Below, piece by piece: positions 59,562 to 64,000 of a stretch of DNA of 64,000 bases. Under the pieces are notes generated by a model. That model ran no database searches and was not told the origin of the DNA. It worked only from the letters and a program-made list of their open reading frames with translations. Position 1 is the first letter of the stretch, and each line of letters begins with the position of its first letter. Both the position numbers and the translations under genes were made by a program. Source of the DNA: Fibrobacter sp. GTDB taxonomy: Bacteria > Fibrobacterota > Fibrobacteria > Fibrobacterales > Fibrobacteraceae. The stretch is taken from NCBI GenBank assembly GCA_024398875.1, contig JAKSIJ010000004.1:62001-126000 (forward strand), in the 5' to 3' direction.

Positions 59562-59652
59562 ATTTGCATTCCAAAGTGGACTATAGAGCCGACCTTTCCA
59601 ACCCATTTAATTATTTATTTTTATGGTTTGAGTTTGATACGTTGAAGTTGTT

Positions 59653-60795
59653 ATGTACGATCTGCTTTATATAGAGATTAACTTGTTCTGCGTTTGCATC
59701 CTGGTGCTCCTCTTGCACAAGGCGCGCTTGAACTATCGCCGACAAACGGAGCAGCTTCTATTCTCGAACGTGACGCTGAATGGCGTTTTGCTTTTGTTCT
59801 TAGATTTTTTGTGGATTCTGTTAGACGGGAAGAGTTTCCCGGGTGCTTATGAGATTTTGACGCTCATTAATGCGGGCTATTTTGTGGAAACGGCCGTGCT
59901 CGCTTGGGGATGGTTCTGCTACATCGATTATTGTCTGGGGCATAAAATTCATCATCACTCCTTATGGCGCAAATTGTCGCTAGTGCCGATGGTGGCGCTC
60001 ATCGTCTTGTCGGTAGCCTCCATCTGGACGGGCTGGATTTTCTCGGTGGACGATTTCAACCATTATCATCGCGGTGAATTGTATCTCGTTCAGCCTCTTC
60101 TTGTTTACATCTATCTCTTTTGGGCGATGGCCATGTCGCTAGCCCAGGCTTTCAAACGCAAGAATTATGCGGAGCGGAATATCTATCTCTCCCTGTTTAC
60201 CTTGGGTTTCTTCCCTTTGGTGGCGAGCCTTTTGCAGACGCTTCTTCCTGGAGTGCCGCTACTTGCAGTGGGCATGACCCTTGCCATTCTCATGGTGTTC
60301 GTGAACATACAGGCACAGATGATTTCTGTGGACCCTTTGACAGGGCTCAACAATCGCTTGCAGTTCTACAAGTTCCTTTCTAAAAAGATGGTGGCTGCTC
60401 GCCCTGCCATTGGAAACCTCTATCTTTTCGTCTTGGATGCGGACGATTTCAAGCACATTAACGATACCTATGGCCATGGGGAAGGTGACAATGCTCTGCA
60501 GGTTATGGCGGGTGTGCTAAAAAGAGTTTGCGGTCCTAGGAATTGCTTTATCGCCCGTTATGGTGGCGACGAATTTGTAGTGGCTGGGGAATTTGATTCC
60601 GAAGAAACGGCGAAGGATTTGGTGACCCTCATTGATGAAAGCCTGAAGGAAGCCTCGTCCAGCATGAAGTATCCGCTGAAGATGAGTGTTGGATATGCGG
60701 AATATTCCGATGATATGGAAATAGTTCCCGACTTCTTCAACAAGGCAGATGCAGCGCTGTATCAGGTGAAAGAAGCTAGGCATTCGGAGCGCTAA
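59653..60795 (+). CDS. Membrane-anchored diguanylate cyclase
   Basis: A 380-residue protein with about seven hydrophobic segments in the first 225 residues and a GGDEF domain after VDPLTGLNNRLQFYKFL. The active loop RYGGDEFVVAGEF is intact, so it should make c-di-GMP. The inhibitory RxxD site just before it is changed (RNCF), so product inhibition may be lost. The sensory part matches no named domain I can place. It overlaps the ABC ATPase start by one base (TAATG). Orn, 6 kb upstream, can degrade the c-di-GMP breakdown product. Confidence 0.9.
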   Translation: MYDLLYIEINLFCVCILVLLLHKARLNYRRQTEQLLFSNVTLNGVLLLFLDFLWILLDGKSFPGAYEILTLINAGYFVETAVLAWGWFCYIDYCLGHKIHHHSLWRKLSLVPMVALIVLSVASIWTGWIFSVDDFNHYHRGELYLVQPLLVYIYLFWAMAMSLAQAFKRKNYAERNIYLSLFTLGFFPLVASLLQTLLPGVPLLAVGMTLAILMVFVNIQAQMISVDPLTGLNNRLQFYKFLSKKMVAARPAIGNLYLFVLDADDFKHINDTYGHGEGDNALQVMAGVLKRVCGPRNCFIARYGGDEFVVAGEFDSEETAKDLVTLIDESLKEASSSMKYPLKMSVGYAEYSDDMEIVPDFFNKADAALYQVKEARHSER

Positions 60796-61658
60796 TGCCA
60801 ATCATTAGTTTCGAAAATGTTTCCTTTCGCTATCCAAAGAGTAGTGAGCTTGCGCTGAACGGCATTTCGCTAGAAATTCCAGAGGGTTCATTCTTTGCAC
60901 TTCTTGGTCCCAATGGCGCGGGGAAAACGACACTTCTCCGCTTGCTGTGCGGCAGGTTTGAAACTTTTGACGGCCGCTTGATTGTTGATTCTCGGTATCG
61001 TTCCGCATCAGGCTTTCTGGATCCGAAGCATTATGGCGTACTTCTCGAGAATCCGGGAATCTACGCAAAGCTTTCTGTTTTAGAATATCTCCAGTATTTT
61101 GGAGGTTTTTACGGCATGGATTCTGCTGCGATAGCGGACCATGCAAAAAAACTTTCCGAGGAATTGCTGTTGGGCGATTTGCAGCAGAAAATGAGCGCGC
61201 TTTCCTTAGGAAATCGCCAGAAGGTGCAGCTTATGCGTGCAATGCTGCCACATCCCGAAATTCTCATTCTGGATGAACCTGTGGCGAATCTGGACCCTAA
61301 CGCGCGGGAGACGGTGTGGAAGCTTATAGCCAAGTGGCGTAGGGAAACGGGTGGCACTGCCATCGTGTCTTCCCATATTCTGGCAGAAATGGAAGCGGAG
61401 GCTACCCACTATGGAATCATTGATTACGGGGTGGTTAAGGCTACCGGCGCAGTTCAGACTAGCGGCGTCGCGGTCTCGACTGACGGTGCTGTTTCTGTCG
61501 GTGATAAGGTCTCCGATGTATTCTCCCTCAAACTGGAAAATGGGGCGACCGCCGCGCAAATTGAGAAGGCTTTGACAGCGGCCCACATTGCTATCAAAGA
61601 TATTGAGCAATGCCAGGGAAGCCTTTCGGATATCTACAGGGATGCTACTGGCACGTAG
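60795..61658 (+). CDS. ABC transporter ATP-binding protein
   Basis: A 287-residue ATPase with Walker A LLGPNGAGKTTLLRLL, signature LSLGNRQKVQL, Walker B LILDEPVANLDP and the switch His in VSSHILAEME. The C-terminal extension (about 225-287) is typical of CcmA/NatA-like exporters. No permease gene follows on this strand; the next gene is on the minus strand, so the partner is elsewhere. Coupling to the GGDEF gene by one-base overlap is notable. Confidence 0.9.
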   Translation: MPIISFENVSFRYPKSSELALNGISLEIPEGSFFALLGPNGAGKTTLLRLLCGRFETFDGRLIVDSRYRSASGFLDPKHYGVLLENPGIYAKLSVLEYLQYFGGFYGMDSAAIADHAKKLSEELLLGDLQQKMSALSLGNRQKVQLMRAMLPHPEILILDEPVANLDPNARETVWKLIAKWRRETGGTAIVSSHILAEMEAEATHYGIIDYGVVKATGAVQTSGVAVSTDGAVSVGDKVSDVFSLKLENGATAAQIEKALTAAHIAIKDIEQCQGSLSDIYRDATGT

Positions 61659-61667
61659 TTTGCTACC

Positions 61668-63548
61668 CTAGAAGGTCTGCGACAAGTCGAAGGCGAATCT
61701 GCCCCAACCGAATTTTTCAGTCCAGTCGTGATCGGAGAAGTTCTTGTTGAAGGCGTAATCCAGACGGAAGGTAAGGAACTGCCAGTGGTAGCGAATGCCA
61801 AGGCCTAAGCTAGCGTCGGATTCCATGGCATAGACATCGTCTTCTTCATCCATGACCTTTGCCCAGTCGAAGAATTGCACAATCTGCCAACGTTTTGCAG
61901 ATTTCCACGGAAGTGTCCAGCGGAGTTCCTGATTGAAGCGTAAGTAGATTGGGGTGAGGCCAGTGTTGATGATGGTTTCGCCTTCATCGTCCAGAGATTC
62001 ATAGCTGGCATAGATACTGCGGAAGCGGTAACCACGAACGGAACGGGAACCTCCCTGGTAGAATACGCGGGCGTCATCTTCCAAGGCAGAGTTGAAGAAT
62101 TTACCTGCGCTACCGCTTAGGGCTCCATAGAAAGTCCACAACAGCGGGAAATACAGATTGACGGTTCCCTCGGTATAGGTGTAGGGGTTGCCGATCATGG
62201 TGGGATTATCCAGGGAGGCGGTTAGGTTGGTGCCAACACCTGTGGTAGGAGCGATACGGATACCCTTGGTGGGGTTGAAGTAATCATCGGTATAGTCAAA
62301 GGTGAGCGCCACTTCTCCTTTGACCTTCAAAAGTTCGTCATCGTTCTTGTTCACATAACGGGTATCTACCGTTCCACGGAAGCGAATATGGCTTGTAATG
62401 CCGAAGGTAAGGTCACCGCGGTTAATGACTTCGTAGCGCTCTTCAATGCTGTCGGGGTAGGCGGGCGGATTAATCTTTTCGTGATTGAAACTTAGACGGT
62501 CTTCAAAGCGGATAGCGGTAGGAATGAAGGTGAACGCTGTACCGAAAAGGAGGGGGTTGGCGTAGCCCGCTGAAATTTCTTGCTTGTGCTGTGCAATCTG
62601 GAAACTTGTAGAGAATTCATTGAAGCGGCCAAAGAAGTTTTTGTGTTTTGCATAGGCCTGGGCGCCAAAACCATAGATTTCTTCAAAGAAGAATCCATAA
62701 CGGGCTTCGCCAGGAACGCGTTCGGTTACATCTAAATGAACATCGGAAAGTCCGTCAGTGCGTAACGAATCGTTTAGCTTGATTTGTGTAAACAACTGCG
62801 TGGAGAATAATTTGTTCTTAAATGAGTTGTATTGGTTACCGTCAATGGTTTCTCCCTGTGGAATTTTCCAAAGGGAGGAAAGCCAGGCCGTATCCGACAA
62901 TCCCGTTTCTTCAACAGAACCGTTTTGCCTGTCAGTGACTCGCTTGCTGCTACTCACCATGTTTCCCATCATCACTTTGGCGCCTGGGAGCACATTGATT
63001 TCCACAAGAATCTTTTTGTTCAAGGTGTCAATTTTTTCGGCGGGGGAAACATAAACGTGGAGGTAACCCGCCTTACGATAGGCGCTTTGAATAGTCTGCA
63101 CGTCTTCGGCAATGTCATCTTGAGAGAAGTAGCGATCCTGTTCTGTTTTCAGAGAGCTTTCGTTAATTTCAACATCTTTGGTTTCCGGTGCAACAATTGA
63201 AACCCCGCTAAAGCGGTAGCGCTCACCTTCTACGATACTGAACATGTATCCGCGTTCCATGCTATCGAGGGAGTAGTACTGCCGGCGGATATCCATTTTT
63301 AAATCCAGACTGTAATAACCGCGAGAGTAGTAGAGGGCCCGGATTCCTTCTGCAGAAAGTCGCATCATGAAATCCTGCTTGGTCGTATCCAGTTGGCCGA
63401 ATTCATCAGGAATGTCTAGCTGTTCTTCCAGCTGGAAGGTAGAGAACACCTTATTTCCGTCAAAGTCCACGTACCAGGGGTGCTTCACTCCTTCATCTGC
63501 CAGCACCGCCGCAGCTAAGAACAACAGAACGCAAATTATCTTCTTCAT
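61668..63548 (-). CDS. BamA/TamA-type outer-membrane assembly protein
   Basis: A 626-residue Omp85-family protein. After a signal peptide (IICVLLFLAAAVLADE) there are POTRA-like repeats to about residue 280 (YRFSGVSIVAPETKDVEINE, QTIQSAYRKAGYLHVYVSPA), then a beta-barrel with the family motif GGSRSVRGYRFRS and a C-terminal FAFDLSQTF strand. The length and three-or-so POTRAs fit TamA better than BamA. The stop of the upstream gene overlaps its ATG (ATGA), so the two are translated together. Confidence 0.88.
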   Translation of the reverse strand: MKKIICVLLFLAAAVLADEGVKHPWYVDFDGNKVFSTFQLEEQLDIPDEFGQLDTTKQDFMMRLSAEGIRALYYSRGYYSLDLKMDIRRQYYSLDSMERGYMFSIVEGERYRFSGVSIVAPETKDVEINESSLKTEQDRYFSQDDIAEDVQTIQSAYRKAGYLHVYVSPAEKIDTLNKKILVEINVLPGAKVMMGNMVSSSKRVTDRQNGSVEETGLSDTAWLSSLWKIPQGETIDGNQYNSFKNKLFSTQLFTQIKLNDSLRTDGLSDVHLDVTERVPGEARYGFFFEEIYGFGAQAYAKHKNFFGRFNEFSTSFQIAQHKQEISAGYANPLLFGTAFTFIPTAIRFEDRLSFNHEKINPPAYPDSIEERYEVINRGDLTFGITSHIRFRGTVDTRYVNKNDDELLKVKGEVALTFDYTDDYFNPTKGIRIAPTTGVGTNLTASLDNPTMIGNPYTYTEGTVNLYFPLLWTFYGALSGSAGKFFNSALEDDARVFYQGGSRSVRGYRFRSIYASYESLDDEGETIINTGLTPIYLRFNQELRWTLPWKSAKRWQIVQFFDWAKVMDEEDDVYAMESDASLGLGIRYHWQFLTFRLDYAFNKNFSDHDWTEKFGWGRFAFDLSQTF

Positions 63549-64000
63549 TTTGCAACCTCTGTCTTAGCCTTGGTTTGTGTGGTATCTCTCGGAGAAATGG
63601 TTTCGCAGTGCCCGATGCCGAGGAGGCAAGGGTTCCAGTAACGGTAAGTGTAGTTTATACCCACATTTTTTTCAATGCGGTTTTCGTTGCCTTCGGTACC
63701 TGTGTTGGTCAAATACTGCTTGGAAACGAGCTGACCATTCAGAGAGAGGGCCGGATTCAGGTGATTTTTGTGAGAATATTCTTTTTCTTTAAACACGGGA
63801 AGCTTGTAGTTCACGCCGAATTGTAATGCCTGGTCGTAAGTGGGGTTCTCGCTCTGGTCTTGTGTATACCCGAAGATGAGACTCAAGTCCTTTACCCATT
63901 TGTCAAGGGAAATGGGCAGCTTGAAGTAGCTGGAGTCTTTTTCATTCTGGGTGTTGCTGTTGAATAACATCACCTTCATGTCGATATCGCCGATGTAATC
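63545..64000 (-). CDS. C-terminal part of a large envelope protein upstream of the Omp85 gene (TamB-like candidate), truncated by window end
   Basis: The frame is open to the right edge of the window (the minus-strand sequence begins DYIGDIDMKVMLFNSN). The 151 or so visible residues are beta-rich (LSLIFGYTQDQSENPTYDQA, LQFGVNYKLPVFKEKEYS) and end shortly after a Cys pair (NPCLLGIGHCETIS). TamB proteins end in a beta-strand-rich DUF490 domain and lie next to TamA, which fits the ATGA coupling here. Too little is visible to be sure. Confidence 0.5.
   Translation of the reverse strand, partial: DYIGDIDMKVMLFNSNTQNEKDSSYFKLPISLDKWVKDLSLIFGYTQDQSENPTYDQALQFGVNYKLPVFKEKEYSHKNHLNPALSLNGQLVSKQYLTNTGTEGNENRIEKNVGINYTYRYWNPCLLGIGHCETISPRDTTQTKAKTEVAK

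Overview
The window looks like a chromosome segment from a Fibrobacter-type bacterium (Fibrobacterota, FCB group). The evidence is a tmRNA with tag ADENYALAA, a lipoprotein with two Fibrobacter-type FISUMP domains joined by a Ser/Glu linker, Gram-negative envelope genes (LptD, Lgt, BamA/TamA-like barrel), and promoters built on TATATTTG. About 55 protein genes, one tRNA and the tmRNA are supported; both window ends cut a gene.

Layout. 3-881: tail of a DUF4143 ATPase. 862-9035: surface-polysaccharide cluster (initiating phosphosugar transferase, GNAT, three GT4 glycosyltransferases, TupA-like ATP-grasp, Wzy-like polymerase, Wzx-like flippase), AT-rich in its centre. 9129-11648: accessory block with a KTSC protein, a Panacea/SocA-type gene with an unknown partner, and a HigA-ImmA fusion. 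11691-14838: galE and a Wzc-type tyrosine kinase. 14899-20529: PDZ protein with a T9SS-like tail, lptD, a four-helix-bundle gene between inverted repeats, maf, rodZ-like gene. 20537-29344: hisB, rpmE2, lipoproteins, a leuL-like attenuator with leuA, aminotransferase, pmbA, SDR, dCMP deaminase. 29495-34227: FecR-domain protein plus a 1033-residue outer-membrane protein. 34326-42994: tRNA-Asn, thyA, folA, transporters, UbiA-type enzyme, superoxide reductase, folC. 43025-48575: envelope operon (LPP20-like lipoprotein, thioredoxin-fold protein, PEGA protein, FISUMP lipoprotein). 48576-49390: gene-free, repeat-rich. 49391 onward: Rpn-type nuclease, LPP20 lipoprotein, orn-PBP-lgt (minus), fabF, DUF2279, suhB-like, gdhA, ssrA, GGDEF protein, ABC ATPase, and a minus-strand BamA/TamA-like barrel with an upstream TamB-like partner.

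Most notable signals. (1) A complete leucine attenuator before leuA: a 23-residue leader peptide with five Leu in eight codons and three mutually exclusive RNA pairings. (2) Dispersed intergenic repeats that have entered coding sequence: three in-frame 48-bp units form the N-terminus of Maf, and the GTCATTGCGAGC/GCGAAGCAATCC repeat is translated three times in the FISUMP linker. (3) A class of genes whose TATATT-like box lies 6-8 bases before the start codon with no Shine-Dalgarno sequence, suggesting leaderless mRNAs. (4) Two toxin-antitoxin-like loci preceded by short leader ORFs sharing CGAAGGAGGTTC. (5) A Panacea-type gene with an unrecognised partner, a candidate new toxin-antitoxin pair.
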